Shown piece after piece: positions 25,135-37,330 of a stretch of DNA of 64,000 nucleotides (position 1 is the stretch's first letter; each line of letters starts with the position of its first letter). The DNA comes from Nomia melanderi (lineage: Eukaryota > Arthropoda > Insecta > Hymenoptera > Halictidae): contig NC_134999.1 of assembly GCF_051020985.1 (NCBI RefSeq), positions 31,157,160 to 31,221,159 on the forward strand, given 5' to 3'. A program made the position numbers and the translations under genes. The notes beneath the pieces are model-generated. The model saw nothing but the letters and a program-made list of their open reading frames with translations. It was not told where the DNA came from and made no database searches.

Positions 25135-25840
25135 GCATTGTAATAAATATTGTAGTGGTCAGTATAGAAAATTGAAAATAGCGTTACTATTAATGTTACT
25201 GTTTTGTATAATGATGGTAAGGATGCATCAAGTAATTATAGATTATAGATGTGTCTATGAGTAACTGAAGAGCATCTCATTGGAAACTGTGAAGAAGTAG
25301 TTAATAAAGGAAAAGAAGAATCAGAGTATTGGAAATTTGTATTTTATTTATTTCATTTTTGCATTATCACTTTATCAGTTATACGAAAATTAAGGAACCA
25401 AGAATACAATGTACCGCTAATGAATGTACTTGTTTGAATAAAATGCGAAAAAATATCAACTTTTCCATGGACCGACATAAAAAAGTACGCAGACTCAACA
25501 TTTAGTCTGTCACAGAAGCGACCACATAAATCCACGCGAAAAAGTGTGCACTCGAAACAATATAAACTGAAGCCGCAGCATCTGCCGCAAACAATCCCAA
25601 TCCTGCGCTACCCAACTTCACTTTCGCGAACGGCGCCCACATTAATTACGTACAAGCGTGAGTAAGTGATCCGATATTCATCGAAATTTCCTTTTGTCCG
25701 CTTTTCACGTCTCGCGTATAAAAATTCCAGGAGAAAATCCGACCATAAAAACAGCCTTAAGTAGCACGACTAACAATGCACCGGTTATCTCCGGCCAGAA
25801 TCTCGAACTTTCCTAACGATCAAGAAGGAAGTCGCTTGCT
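25135..25840. other. AT-rich interval with a mixed-GC right part
   Basis: A 60-codon minus frame (25353-25535) is unremarkable. Composition rises from about 25560 to 25830 without reaching a full island. No gene is supported. Confidence 0.45.
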
Positions 25841-26480
25841 TCCGAGGTGAACAAAAATAAGAAAGAAAATAAAAGAAACGAAATCAAACAGAGTAAATCA
25901 AAATATAAATAACAATTTGAAAAATATGAATTACTAGATTAATATTTTGTAACGATCCAAAAGAAGGTCAATCACATCTTCGTTCACTTCCTAAAACAAA
26001 ATAGAAAATAAAAGGAACCAAAACCAAAATATAAATAACAATTTCAAAAATCCAAACTACATTAATAGTTCCTAACGATCAAAAAATAAATCCCTCATTT
26101 TCCTATTTCCTCACTTCTCAAAACAAAAGTAAAATGAAAACAACCAAACCAAAATATAAATAACCATATCAAAAATCCAAATTACAATACCAAATCAATC
26201 TTCCCTCACAGTCAAGAAGTAAATCGCTAAACTTCTCAATTCCTCGCTTCACGAAACATCGAAAAGAAACCAAAACAAACCAAAATAAAAGAATCATATC
26301 AGAAATCCAAATAACTAAATCAACATTCCCTTACAACCAAGAAGCGAATCGCTCAGTGCCTCAATTCCTCAACTCCCCGTTTCGCAAAACTTCAAAAAGA
26401 AAGCAATACAGAGCAAACCAAAATACAAAGGACCCTATCAAAAATCCGAATAACTGGATTAATATTCGCATTAGCGAGCA
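25841..26480. repeat. 125-138 bp tandem repeat, about five copies
   Basis: The landmark CAAAATA(T/A/C)AAA(T/A/G) recurs at 25899, 26025, 26150, 26281 and 26419. Each is followed by an AATTTCAAAAATCCAAA-like segment and then TCAAGAAG-like and CTCAATTCCTC-like words. The array is extremely G-poor and A-rich (26281-26340: G 2, C 14, A 32, T 12) and abuts the 26.5 kb island on its left side. Confidence 0.85.
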
Positions 26481-27120
26481 GGTGAGGCGAGCAAGAGAGC
26501 GAGCGAGCGAAGCCGCTTTCACGTTAATAATACGGCTTTCTATCCGCGGCGCGGAGAACCGGTGACCCTTTTACCGGAACGACATCAAAGAACGCCTGCA
26601 GAGGAATATACGCACGCGTGCATATCCCCGGGTACGTGTCTCAAATGCATGAAGTCATATTGATAATAATGCGCGCGGACGTACCTACGCGTTGTGTGTG
26701 CGCGCGGGCGCGCGAGCGCGCGTCCGCAGCGATACGACCGGGCGCAGCGCGCCCCGCGGTGGTACAAGGAAGTCGGGATTTGTGGTACCAAGAAGCCGTG
26801 ATTGCCGTGGCCCTCGCTACCACACGTTCATTACATAGCGCGCCATTAATCTGGAACGGTCTGATGGCTCGCAGGCCAGTAAATATGTAGAACGATAACA
26901 TCTGCGACTTAACATTCGTTCCACGGATATCGCGGGGTCCACGACTTTTCATACCAGGGGCAACTCATCCGCGCCGGTGATCAACCGGCCCCGGCCATCG
27001 AAGAGGAAGCGAAAGGCGAGACACGACGAGTGCTCCGGTTTTCTGACGGCCGGCTCTCGCGTTCTGATCCTTTGCGCCTCCGCGAAAGCAGATTGATGTT
27101 GATTATAGACCGCTCGACTG
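26481..27120. other. GC-rich island 12
   Basis: It opens with GAGCGAGC words and includes an alternating purine-pyrimidine stretch at about 26694-26722 (GTGTGTG then CGCGCG blocks), a potential Z-DNA segment. Overlapping frames of 68, 90 and 103 codons on both strands carry no known domain. Confidence 0.55.
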
Positions 27121-28624
27121 TCTTTTGTATGTTTTGGAACGATCGGAGTCATTGAGGAAATATTTGCTTCTGTTCGTTGCTTTGCGATGATGCGAGGCGG
27201 TTGGAGTATTTTTATTTACAACGGCTGAGCGGAATGATGGATCAGTGCGAATGGGATTGAAAAATGGAAGGATTGCATTGGAACTACCATGGTTGATATG
27301 TAATTGTTATAAAAATTGTAATAGATTATTTTTAGTTTCTTCGGGATATTCGTTGTAGTATTCAAGCGACTGTTTATTTTTGAAATTATTCCGAATATTC
27401 AATTGCTTCGAAGATATTAATTATATGTTAATAATATACCATTTTGACTGGTACGGTCGTTCTTGTGTTAAGCTTTTTGTTGGGTGTTTTTTTAATGAGA
27501 TTTTGTAGATTTTTATCTACTAGAAATGCATATCGTGGAGTTTAGAGATAGTAGTGGATATTAATGAAACGTGACGAGAAATTGTAATGTATGTAAGAAT
27601 GTTATTGCTGTTAGTCTTTATCGCGTATTTAGATGTTATTTAGTGAGTACATAAATTCTGGTGAATGGACGAAAAAGCAATGCACGGTATTTGCTTGGAA
27701 ATTCTATTATTTGTTTCTGATAGCTGTAAAGGCTAACTTATTGAAAATATAATATTATTATTGGACGTGTTTAATAACTTCATAAGTTTAGGATTTATCA
27801 TTCGGAAGAACAAGTAGCAGATAATCTACCGTACTCGGTAGTTAGAATAGCATATGTTGAATAAATTGTAATCAAAAGGAACATGAATTATTATATTAAC
27901 TAAAAATCGAATTTTCAAAGATAATTCCTGTTTATTTATTAAAACCAACATTCTTGATATAATCATTAAAACGTTCACCAACACTCGAGCTTAACAAAGA
28001 AAACAGAAAATAAACCATAGTTCACAAACATATTTTCAAACTTCTTAAAGATTGTAATATAAGAAGCATTGACCCCCGTGCAACTTAATCAAACACAGCA
28101 CGTTAGTCATCGATTTACATAAAACGCGATAAGAAATGTAAAATAAACGGGTGAAAAGATCATGCACTGCATTCTTGGTCCAGCTTATCAAAATTTGCAT
28201 CGGACTTCATAAATCGTGCACGGACAGGTCATAGCGTATCGCAATTTATATAATTCCGCCTCGACTTTTATTGAACTACGATGATAATGTCAATTTTTCC
28301 GATCCAACCGCCGTGCCTTTTTCGATACCTCCACTGCTAAATTAACCAGCAAATTCGCGGATCAATTCCCCGGGATTTTTCACCCCGACTCGGCCAATGA
28401 ATATGTTAATAATTCTGGTTCTCCATAGTGCGGAATTTGCGGCGCGATCAACTTAAACAGTGACCGACGGAAATCCGTGCGGCGTTTCAGCCATGTTACG
28501 GCTGCGTGACCGGTGATCGTAATTCATGCTTTAATAGTCAATACCATAGAGATATTAATGTTGACTGTGTACCAATCTCGTGCCGGCGGTCGTTCCAACA
28601 GTCTCACAATTTGCTCCGCTAGAG
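27121..28624. other. AT-rich interval ending in mixed-GC DNA
   Basis: The G/T-rich skirt (27181-27240: G 21, C 7, T 19, A 13) fades into AT-rich DNA. GC rises modestly from 28190 to 28620, just before a mariner-type element. No gene is supported. Confidence 0.5.
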
Positions 28625-29388
28625 TACGTAGTCTGTCAGAAAAGTAACGAGGCTAGTGTTTTTCTTCGAAAAATCACCTAAACTGTAAAAGAAATGCTGA
28701 CACTGTGTATTCAATAAAAATTTCGTCTATAAGTGAATTTTTAAATTGCAAAAATTCTAATAGACACTTAGCATACTCAAATAAGCTTACGAAGATGAGG
28801 TTCTATTTTATTTATAGGTTCTTGGAATACATAATTTTAAAACAGTCCAGGAACTGTAGAAAAAGGAGATTATTCTGAAAGGAATAAGGAAAACTTGAAT
28901 TTGAAATGTTGCTAATAAAAGATTCATACCGAATAGATGAAAAATCAATCGAAATTACTGTTATTAAATTTTTGGGATGTTCTAGGTAAAATTAGTGACT
29001 TGTAGATGCTCCGTTATGACAAAACTTGTTACTACATTGAACTTTCAGAAAAACAATTTCTGACCAAGAAGATTATTGCTATATACCTTAACCTTCTCAC
29101 CAGAGACCATTACTTTTCCCTGAAAATAAAATACCAACTGCACAGTCACCACTAAGGAATCTCAGCAAAGTTCAAAAGACAGTGATCGACCCATCTATCC
29201 ATCAATTACACCAATCACTATCAATCAAAGGCTTCCAGTACAGTTTCCAGAAGTAGAAACAACATCTCCAACAGTATATGGCTTTCCAAGGTAGCCGTAC
29301 CGAAAGCAATAAAATTGATTTGTAGCGAAATTGCCAATAAGAATGTTCAACGCTACCAGTTTCATTGCTTTTCTGTCAGACATCCGTA
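28625..29388. mobile_element. mariner-type element, decayed or non-autonomous
   Basis: TA dinucleotides at 28625-28626 and 29387-29388 bound 760 bp with inverted ends. The left end reads CGTAGTCTGTCAGAAAAG and the right, reverse-complemented, CGGATGTCTGACAGAAAAG. They align with one indel and few substitutions, and similarity continues through an AAYGA and a CTRGT segment. A (T/A)CAGAAAAGYAAYGA-like terminus with a TA duplication is typical of Tc1/mariner elements. An 80-codon minus frame overlaps the right end only, and no transposase with its D,D,D triad is visible, so this copy is either a remnant or a MITE. Confidence 0.65.
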
Positions 29389-29765
29389 CGACTCTTTCAA
29401 CTGGATTCACGGGAAAACAGCGGTACAGTTTCGCGTTATGAATTATGCGTGCGATTGTTGCCGGCAATAGGTTAGCGTAAGAGCCGTTCTTTGCTGGCTA
29501 GTGCTAAGATAGTTGGTGGTGCTGCCCGGGCAAGGCTATCGCTTTTCCAATCTCGTAAGCCAATATCGCTGATTCCCTAACAGTCTGAAATGCTTCTAGT
29601 GCTCTCTTATAAACTGAAAAGGTTGAAGGAGTGGGGATCTAGCTGGACAGTCGAGTCTTAACGTATTTCCAGGAGTATCTAATTACTTCAACGACCTAAG
29701 CCCGAATACCTTCACGCACACGACGACACTAGGCTCGTTTCCCAGAGTGTTACCTTCTGTTTTCT
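29389..29765. other. Mixed-composition DNA
   Basis: Moderately GC-rich, with a GCCCGGGC palindrome near 29525. No coding or RNA signal was recognised. Confidence 0.45.
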
Positions 29766-30187
29766 AAAATTCTGGAAAAAGAATTTTCTACAACTCTAAA
29801 ATTTTAAAAAGGAATTTTCTAGAATTTTAAAATCCTACAGACGAATTTTCTATAATTCCCAAATTCTAGGATCCTAAAAAAGAATTTTCTATAATTCTAA
29901 AATCCTAAGAAAGAGATCTGTATGATTCTAAAATCCTAAGAAAAAGATCTGTATGATTCTAAAATCCTAAAAAAGAATTTTGTAATAATGTAAAATCCTA
30001 AAAAAAAATTTCTAGGATTTTAAGATCCTAAAAGAGAATTGTCTAAAAGTCTAAAATCCTAAAAAATAAATTTTTAAGATTCTAAAATCCTACAAAACAA
30101 TTGTCTAACAATCTAAAACCCTAAAAAATAAATTTCTAGGATTCTAAGATCCTAAAAAAGAATTTTCTATAATTCTAAAGAATTCTA
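29766..30187. repeat. 31-bp AT-rich minisatellite, about 13 copies
   Basis: The unit approximates CTAAAATCCTAAAAAAGAA followed by TTTTCTATAATT. Its last part varies: AGATCTGTATGATT in two adjacent copies and AATTTCTAGGATT in others. Copies are decayed but the CTAAAATCCTAA core is easy to follow. Non-coding, with no link to the 31-bp array near 54 kb beyond the shared period. Confidence 0.85.
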
Positions 30188-31270
30188 ATATTACTTTTCC
30201 ATTGATCACAATACTCCAGTTTAAACGTGATAAAAGTTAAATCGATGAGATTAGCAGCTTCTGAAATATGGGAAAATTTATATTTAGAAAATTCGTGACT
30301 CACTAATATACTCGTACAAATAATTCTCCTGATTTATTTCATTTTCAACTAATCTAATGCCAAAGTTCATTATGCGTTTAAGCAGCACGTGCAGTGCACT
30401 AAACATTCACTAATACATGCACTCTTTTACTTTCAATCTTGAACCCTTTTACTTCTAATTGCACGATCCGAACCACTGCGCGACAGCCAGCGGCTGGAGA
30501 AAGTGGCGTTAAAAGGATTCCGAAGATGAACGCAATTTCATCCGAGTAATGATGATCGTTGGGAATGTTTTATATTAGGTCGAATCGTAAATTATTTCTG
30601 TTTCACTTTTTCGCGGCAGGATTTCCTTCCTGTTTCGACGAACGGCGTGACGTCCGAGGATCTTTTTAAAGTGGAACTGATAAACACATCGAATCCGAAC
30701 TTTCTGGCTTAAATTATTAATCCTTAAGGAACGTACGGGAATTTTATTATGCATAAATTATGAATCTGCTCGGATTTACGGCTGTCCTATCAGAGACATG
30801 TTGGTATTAAATGATTAGATTGCGGATGTTGGGCACTTACAGCAACTACGAGTATGCAAATACAAGATTGATACGGTGATCAAGACTTTGAAAAACTTCT
30901 CCTTTTTATTTTCCACTTTTTGGGGAGTTCTAACAAAGAAATACCCGTCTGATTAATTCCCTTTCCATAAAGTAACATTGGAAAAATCTGTATATGCATA
31001 AGGATCTGCGGTCCTATAAATGATGTACAATCATTAAGACGTCCAACGTCAGGACGATGTCATAAATATTTACAGTTACGCAAGTTGCTGGTCCAATCAC
31101 TCATTCAGTTAATTATTATTACTGCGTCGCGGAAGTATTGTATATGCAGATGTGTAATTTTATAGAGAAGCGTGAAGAAAGTGACATCATACGAAAACCA
31201 ACATCCTTGATGAATAGCCTCGCTAATTGCGGGGGAAACAAAACAGTTTTAAATTCCATTAACACGCCCA
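30188..31270. other. AT-rich interval
   Basis: A slightly GC-rich patch lies at 30480-30680; the rest is AT-rich. Nothing else was recognised. Confidence 0.45.
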
Positions 31271-31495
31271 TTTTATTAATTTTCCGATCATTTCCATACG
31301 CCACAAACACGTCAAAGTTTTCATTGTCCAGTTTTCTTAATTTCCGGACCATTTCAATATATCACAAACATATAAAAATCTCTCGGATTTATTCATTTTC
31401 GAACCGTTCCAATACGCCACAAACACATCAAAGCTATTGTTCAGATTTATTAATTTTCGAACTACTTCAATGTACCACAAACATATCAAAACGTT
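31271..31495. repeat. 55-60 bp tandem repeat, four copies
   Basis: Units open with TTTCCG or TTTCGAAC at 31281, 31341, 31396 and 31453 and share the downstream words TTCCAATACGCCACAAACA and CATCAAA. The longest open frame in the window (208 codons, TTG start) runs through this array, and its repeated His-Lys-His/Ser-Asn peptide is explained by the DNA repeat. A/C-rich on the + strand. Confidence 0.8.
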
Positions 31496-31953
31496 CACAG
31501 TCCAATTACCACGCGAATAGTCATATCAGTTCAAATCTCCTCAAACGATCTCACCAAACCGGAAATCAAAAAACGAACCAATTATCATACCTCAACTTTA
31601 GTCACCCACATAATTTCGAACCGATTTTCACCATGCCTATAAACACTTCGCAACAAAATTGCTTTCTCCATATCTCGACAAAACAGCCTACAGCAAATTT
31701 GCAACATCGTTACAAAGCCACCACAGAAAACTGCATCTACACAATAATTCATACGGTCGTATGATATCCGATCTAGCAATTATTCTAATCGGTCCACGCA
31801 ACCGGTCATCCTTACACCCCTCCGGTGTAGTCGTGATTTTTCATTAGACCCTCGTGGATTGTTGTTTCGCGTGTAACGAGAAATTGACCAATATAAACCG
31901 ATACACGGTTGTCGGTACCCGCGAGGGAACAGGTACTCAATATGTTCCGCAGT
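31496..31953. other. A/C-rich DNA left of the hAT element
   Basis: Continues the A/C bias of the preceding repeat, with one diverged repeat-like segment near 31614. CGGTACCCGCGAGG near 31913 is a short GC-rich word. No gene is supported. Confidence 0.45.
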
Positions 31954-32702
31954 CCTATATCTAGTGATGGGACTGATACCAATAGTACCGACGACGTTCG
32001 GCACAACCGGTACGAAAGTACTCAATAGAAAGTATCAGTATGTATTGAAATGTCATGCATTCGATCACCCCATGTACATTGTTGCGTTTGCATGTCTCTT
32101 TTATTTTAAAAAAATAGAATAAAAGAAACTTTTTTGATCTGTACAATGTAAAGGAGAATATATTATAGATTCAACAAAATTTTGTTTAATTTAATCTGTT
32201 TAAATAAACCGAGAGTACAAAAACCATATTACCTATAAAGTGACCTGATACTCGGTATCAATTTTAAAACTGATTCCTCTGCGAGACGATACACATTTCA
32301 ATAATCAGGAAGTACCAAACAAATATCCATACGTTCGTTTTGATTTCGATACGATACTACATTAATATCGATCCGATTAGAATCCGAAACATTACATTAA
32401 AACTTACAAAACGATTCAAGTGATAATCCAGAAATATACAAAACCCGATTGCTTCTAATTTAAACCAAAAACACTTTCTTCCACCTTATCACCCCTATTT
32501 CGTTAATTTATAAAAAACAAACATAAATTTTATGTATTCGAATACTATATCAATAAAATAAGTCCCACAAACCTGACATCAACTAAACTTCCGCATTGAA
32601 CGCTAGGTAGCATTTTCCAATTCACACTGAACCGAACAGCGCATTAAGACGTGCCTGTATCGGCAATATCGGCACGGTATCGGTCCCATCACTACCCGTA
32701 CC
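31954..32702. mobile_element. hAT-type non-autonomous transposon
   Basis: Terminal inverted repeats start at 31962 (TAGTGATGGGACTGATACC) and end at 32694 (reverse complement TAGTGATGGGACCGATACC), matching at 18 of 19 bases and enclosing 733 bp. The 8-bp flanks, CCTATATC and CCCGTACC, agree at five positions and differ only by transitions, which fits a decayed 8-bp target duplication. TAGTG/CAGTG-type termini and 8-bp duplications are hallmarks of the hAT superfamily. GTATCGG/CCGATAC words recur just inside the ends, like subterminal transposase sites. The interior is AT-rich and has no transposase frame, so it is a deletion derivative or MITE. Confidence 0.8.
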
Positions 32703-33208
32703 TACAAATATCCGCAACATCGGCTTGTAAAGGATACTGGTACTACATACTAGAGAACACCGGCCCGACCGAGCTTTCCTCGCGCGTCACACGCACGCAC
32801 GGTGTTGTGTTTACGGTCCCCTCCCACATGGCCGGGCCCCGGCCCGACCCCCACTCCGGCCGCAACGGCGGCCCCGAAGCCGAAAAAGGGAACGGGGTAT
32901 CACGATACGCGGGCAATTAAATCCCCGGGACAATAATTAACTCCTGGCGGTCGTAGGCGCCTCGTGATGCACGGGGAATTGGAAAACGGGCTCTCCCGGC
33001 CGATCCGGTCGCGGCATGAACGATTACGAGCCGGTAAGCGAGCAGAGCGACAAGCCGGCCGCGCCGCGGAATTATTGGCGAATTTGCATCTTAATGGAAC
33101 TACCTACCTACCCGTAGCATGGCGGCCCACGTCATAATTCCTCCTGCCGGTGTTCGCTACCGTCGACCGCCGAACGGAAAAACGACGAGTCTGAAAATAG
33201 CCCTGCCC

Positions 33209-33248
<40 letters not shown>

Positions 33249-33340
33249 CGCCGACGTTTACGCGAAAGTACACGTTTCCTTCGATCATCGGCCCAGACGA
33301 CGGGAATTTATCGTTTCTTTTTCGTCTCTTTTGTTCTTTT
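32703..33340. other. GC-rich island 13
   Basis: CpG-rich DNA with CAATTAAATC and ATAATTAACTCC words at about 32914-32943 and a GAC repeat near its right end. Open frames of 80-89 codons include a poly-Arg run that simply reads the microsatellite. No gene was recognised. Confidence 0.55.
33210..33248. repeat. (GAC)13 microsatellite
   Basis: An uninterrupted GAC/ACG trinucleotide tract at the edge of the 33 kb island. Confidence 0.95.
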
Positions 33341-34340
33341 TGCGTTTTGGCTTTCCGTTGAGGATGATCGGCCGAGTAGGGAGTACGTGTTGGTTGAGGA
33401 ACGTTTGAGTTTTATCGACGGTGAATTTGAAATTGGGGTATTTTGAATTTATGGGGCTTGATGGAGAGTTTGGGAGAGTTGGATGGCCTTTGATGGATCG
33501 TTTGGTTGAATTGTTTCTTGGTTTTTTCGGTTTGTTTTCTGAGATGTTCGTTGGGATTTGATTTTATACGAACTGCACTGTTGCTCGTTTTTAGTTATTT
33601 GAATGGGTTGGGAGTGTTCGAAGGAAATGTAGCGGTGAAATGTGGGAATGATATAGTTCGAGATGAGAGAAATTAATGCTTACGCTGCTAAATTTATTGT
33701 CGTAGCTAACAGCGTAGATTGTGACACTGTATTGCTGAGAATGTTTATTAGATCATTTCTCAAGATTGATAGATCGAAGCCGTGTGCGAAGCGTCATGAT
33801 CAGAGTTCGTTCGACTGAATACAGAAAGAATACAATCAGTTACAAAAATCTACATCTTCCTACGAAATTTCTTTTAACAAATGTTCACGATTTTACAAAC
33901 TAGTGTAATAACTCCTTCGTACATTTCATAAACATTAATGTCCACGCCCACCAAAATTACACATATCACGAAAATATTCTCTCTGTCAATATCTAAGAAG
34001 AAATGTAAGTAAACCAACACCACGATACCAAAGACGTACAAATATCATTTCCAAATATATCCCCATCAATTACCCACTAAAACATTCCCCCGTCGTAACA
34101 GTATCTCAACCTAACAGGCATAAATAAAATCGAGAATCAAAGACACGGAACAAGCTAAAACCCATCAAACTCCTAAGAACATCGAACCTCAGAGCCAAGT
34201 GTGCTATAAATACATTAAGCCCACAATCTAGTCACAAATTCCCCGAACAACCCCATGCTGCCCCATAACTCTCCCTAAAGCTGGCTTCAGTCGTTTTAAT
34301 CATCCCACGAACAATTCCAAACACCAGAAACCGAAACGGA
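33341..34340. other. AT-rich gap with opposite skews at its two ends
   Basis: The left end is extremely T/G-rich (33481-33540: G 17, C 6, T 32, A 5). The right end is A/C-rich (34201-34260: G 7, C 19, A 21, T 13). The sign changes near 33750-33850. No gene is supported. Confidence 0.6.
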
Positions 34341-34478
34341 ATATTCGGTGCCATCGGAAAAGCTGAACGAGAGAAGGAAACCGTTCCCCGGACGGGAACC
34401 GAAATTTCCGACCGGTCAACGGGTAAACATTTTATTCCAGGATTCCCGAGTCGTCTGGTCGCGGCACGCACGCACGCA

Positions 34479-34513
<35 letters not shown>

Positions 34514-34990
34514 CCTCTCTCTCTCTTCCTCTCTCGGCCGAAGTATCCCGCGGTGCGCGAGGGGAAAATTCCGAAATAGAAATGCAGGAGAAACGAGCCA
34601 GGGAACGAGAGAGACTATTTCGGGTGAGGTCAGAGGCTGAGGTCAGTCTATAAGGCCTGGTCAGCCGCCTCCCACGAGTCCTGGAACCCTGCCAAGCGCG
34701 ACGCCCACGCAACCGAGCGAACAGAAACCTGCGGGAGAACTCGAGCAGGCGTGCGTTTCGTGGATCATGATCTACGAGACCCGGTGTACGAGAATTCATC
34801 TTGGTGCGCCGGTTGCCGTGCTCGGCTCAGCAATTTGTCGAAACGTCCGCGCTATTCTATAAATAATCCTCCACGCGGCCCTCCCATTAGAAAATAATCC
34901 CCACAACCGCGCCAACCCCGGAACATCCGGCTAACGATTACGAATTGGCGGGAAAAGTGAATGCGCGCCGGTCGCTATTGAAACCTGATA
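34341..34990. other. GC-rich island 14
   Basis: Contains the CT microsatellite and a purine-rich stretch (34560-34625). The plus frame of 101 codons and minus frame of 127 codons overlap across the microsatellite, giving Ser/Leu or Arg/Glu runs, and are not credible genes. Confidence 0.55.
34465..34536. repeat. (CT)n microsatellite with an ACGC lead
   Basis: About four ACGC units at 34465-34480 are followed by (CT)15 at 34481-34510 and then an interrupted CT-rich tail to about 34536. Long CT/GA tracts bind GAGA factor in insects; use here is not shown. Confidence 0.95.
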
Positions 34991-35690
34991 GCACGGATGA
35001 ATCCTCCTCCTTCGCAGTTGCTTTTGTTGGATCACCACGGCTAAATGCAAATTGGACGTGAAAGTCTCGCGTGAATTTGTTTTAATTAATTCGGGCGCAG
35101 GTGGATCGAATGCGAATTGTACCTTTGACTTGTGGGTTTTTAGGAATGGAAGGTTGTAGGGAACGCAGTGTTTTTTGAGTCGATGAGATTGGAACGAGAA
35201 ACTTTTAGGTTTTCGACAGTATGGACACTGTGACTTGATAGGGTTATTAATTTTGTTTGAGGATTGTGTACACGTGAATATACACAATTGCGTAAGTTGA
35301 CAGGTAGTATTAATGAAGGAGCTGAAGCTGATGGAATCTAGATTAGTTACTAGACACGATAGAGGCCAAGTAATCAAATAGTCAAAGGATTAACCTTTGA
35401 CTAATGCTTGAATCAATCAGATAAACGTTATACATTTCTATCTTTCAGAAATCTTCAAATGGATTTGATGTATTTCAATATATTTCAATGTAATTGCATT
35501 CTAATGCAATTGGAAGACAAATCCAATAATTACATAAACATCAAATTTAATAGCTCCCATCATTCCTTTGAAAACAATTCCTCCGTACTCAAGAAGATAT
35601 CCTAACCGAAACTGGAACATTTCCCCAGACATCGCCACTAAATTATCCCAACACATCGGGTGTCGGTTATTTCACAACAAGGAAATATCA
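34991..35690. other. AT-rich interval
   Basis: A 148-codon minus frame (34931-35377) spans the G/T-rich part, where T/G bias on the + strand depletes stops on the minus strand; its product is not recognised. A hairpin with 10-bp arms, TAGTCAAAGG and CCTTTGACTA, lies at 35379-35403. Confidence 0.5.
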
Positions 35691-36190
35691 TTGACGGCTT
35701 GCTTCCTATTGAAACTAGCCGAAAAGGGCGCTGTCGACTTCTATAGCCAGCAGGCCAGTGGCGCAAGTGGTAATCGCCGCTAATATCTGTCATGTAACGG
35801 CTATTACCATATTTCATCGGGAGTCGGCAGTAAATTCTTTCGTACGAGTGGGAGCGTACGTACAGGGCGTTTCAATCGGCCTCTTCTTGCCTTTGTCGTA
35901 CCCCGGGCCCGAACTGTGCTTTACCTTTTTGCGGTCTCCCACGTGGCGGCGGCGGAACACGCGAACGTTGCCCGCCGCTACAGCCGGATCTCCCGGTATT
36001 CGGTAGATCGCGATCTACAGAATGCCTCGGATATCGATCCTCTATCTCCGACAAATAGCTGGAAACAGGCTCGCGTTTGGCCCACGGCGATTAAAATTAG
36101 CCGAGCGCCTATCTCGATTCCCCTTTGTGATCTTTCCGTAATATTCAGCATGTAGGAAAAGGGGTCACCCACGATAAATGATTCTTCGCG
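35691..36190. other. GC-rich island 15
   Basis: Five frames of 60-82 codons overlap here. A GGCGCAAGTGGTAATC word near 35760 resembles a tRNA D-arm, but no anticodon arm or T-arm follows. Confidence 0.5.
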
Positions 36191-36570
36191 CGATTAGAAC
36201 GTGATCGTACGTAGTTTCACTCGGAACGATGTTAACCTTTCTTATATTACATTTTTCGAAAAACGTAGAACACGGCTGTGTTACTAGGTGCGTCGGGTAA
36301 TCGATCATTTATCCCGTTAGATTACAATCTTTATGCAAATTCCTAATTGTAGGGATTATATAATTGATAGAAGCAGTAAACAAGCTTGTTACCGCGATAA
36401 GTGTTTCCACCAAACGGAAAAGCATATTAAAATCTCGATGTTCGTCAAAGCTCATTAAATGCCGTTTACGAATACACAAAAATTCTCAGTCCAGTTACAA
36501 GGCGTTACACAGGAAATAGCTTTGCTATAAGCAGAACTTTCTTATTCCTATTTCCCTGTTTAAAGCCTCG
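36191..36570. other. AT-rich spacer
   Basis: TTAACCTTTC near 36232 has no inverted partner. Nothing else was recognised. Confidence 0.4.
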
Positions 36571-37330
36571 TATCGATTATTGCGAAGCCAACCGAAACGT
36601 CCAAGAATTGAAAAAATACGTCAGTCGATCGAGCGAACACTGTCAAGGCAACAGACGTTGAACAGACCTGCGAGAGCCAAACTCAGACAGAAAACAAACG
36701 ATAGCGGGTGCTCACCGGTGAAAAAGATTCGTGACACGCCTAAGAAACCGGGATTATTCGTTCGAGGTATTATCGAACGCGATTCTACTGGGTTTCTCGC
36801 GCGGAGGCGACACCATTCGCTGGAGCACCGCCAAGAAAAAAAGGGTGGCGTGGGTGACGCCCGCGAGCGGAGCGAGCTGACCCGAACTCATCGCACGAGA
36901 CTCGACCTCGCTCATCTCCTCTCCTGCCGCCGCGCCGGCAGCCGTCTCTCCTCTCTCAAAATAACCGCGCTGCCTCGTTTGACGTCACCGTTGATCCAAA
37001 TCACCCACCCACCTAACCCGACGCTGCCACCTTTCCCACACTTTCCGGCGATTTTATGCGGCGATGAAAGCACAATTAACTCGGACGCATCTCCTTCGGG
37101 CCGGCCGGGGTGTATCTCTCGGCACCGGCACCCCGGCACCGGCGCGCGTGCGTTTCAAACGATTCCGTGCGAGATCGTTTCATACGATCGTTAAACGCAT
37201 CGCAAATAACCGGAGTGTTTGAGCTAATTTACTCGAGATGCTCGTTATGGGAGTATCATAGACGTTAACGTGGAAAAATGGGCGTAAAATGACCGCTGAT
37301 GGGGCTCGCGGCGTCGCCATTGTTCAGGGT
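36571..37330. other. GC-rich island 16
   Basis: Holds a 204-codon + frame (36580-37194) rich in Arg, Pro and Ser with no recognisable domain. The part near 36990-37050 is a run of CCCACC/CCTAACC-like words. The frame is long but sits in stop-poor DNA; I regard it as unsupported. Confidence 0.5.

Noticed and set aside
31138..31764. Longest open frame, 208 codons, plus strand
   Set aside because: It starts at TTG, its repeated peptide comes from the 55-60 bp DNA repeat, and it contains no recognisable domain.
35750..35800. GGCGCAAGTGGTAATC resembling a tRNA D-arm
   Set aside because: No anticodon stem or T-arm follows within tRNA distance.
36580..37194. 204-codon frame in a GC-rich island
   Set aside because: It lies in stop-poor DNA, has Arg/Pro/Ser-rich content, and no domain or splice context; chance length is plausible.
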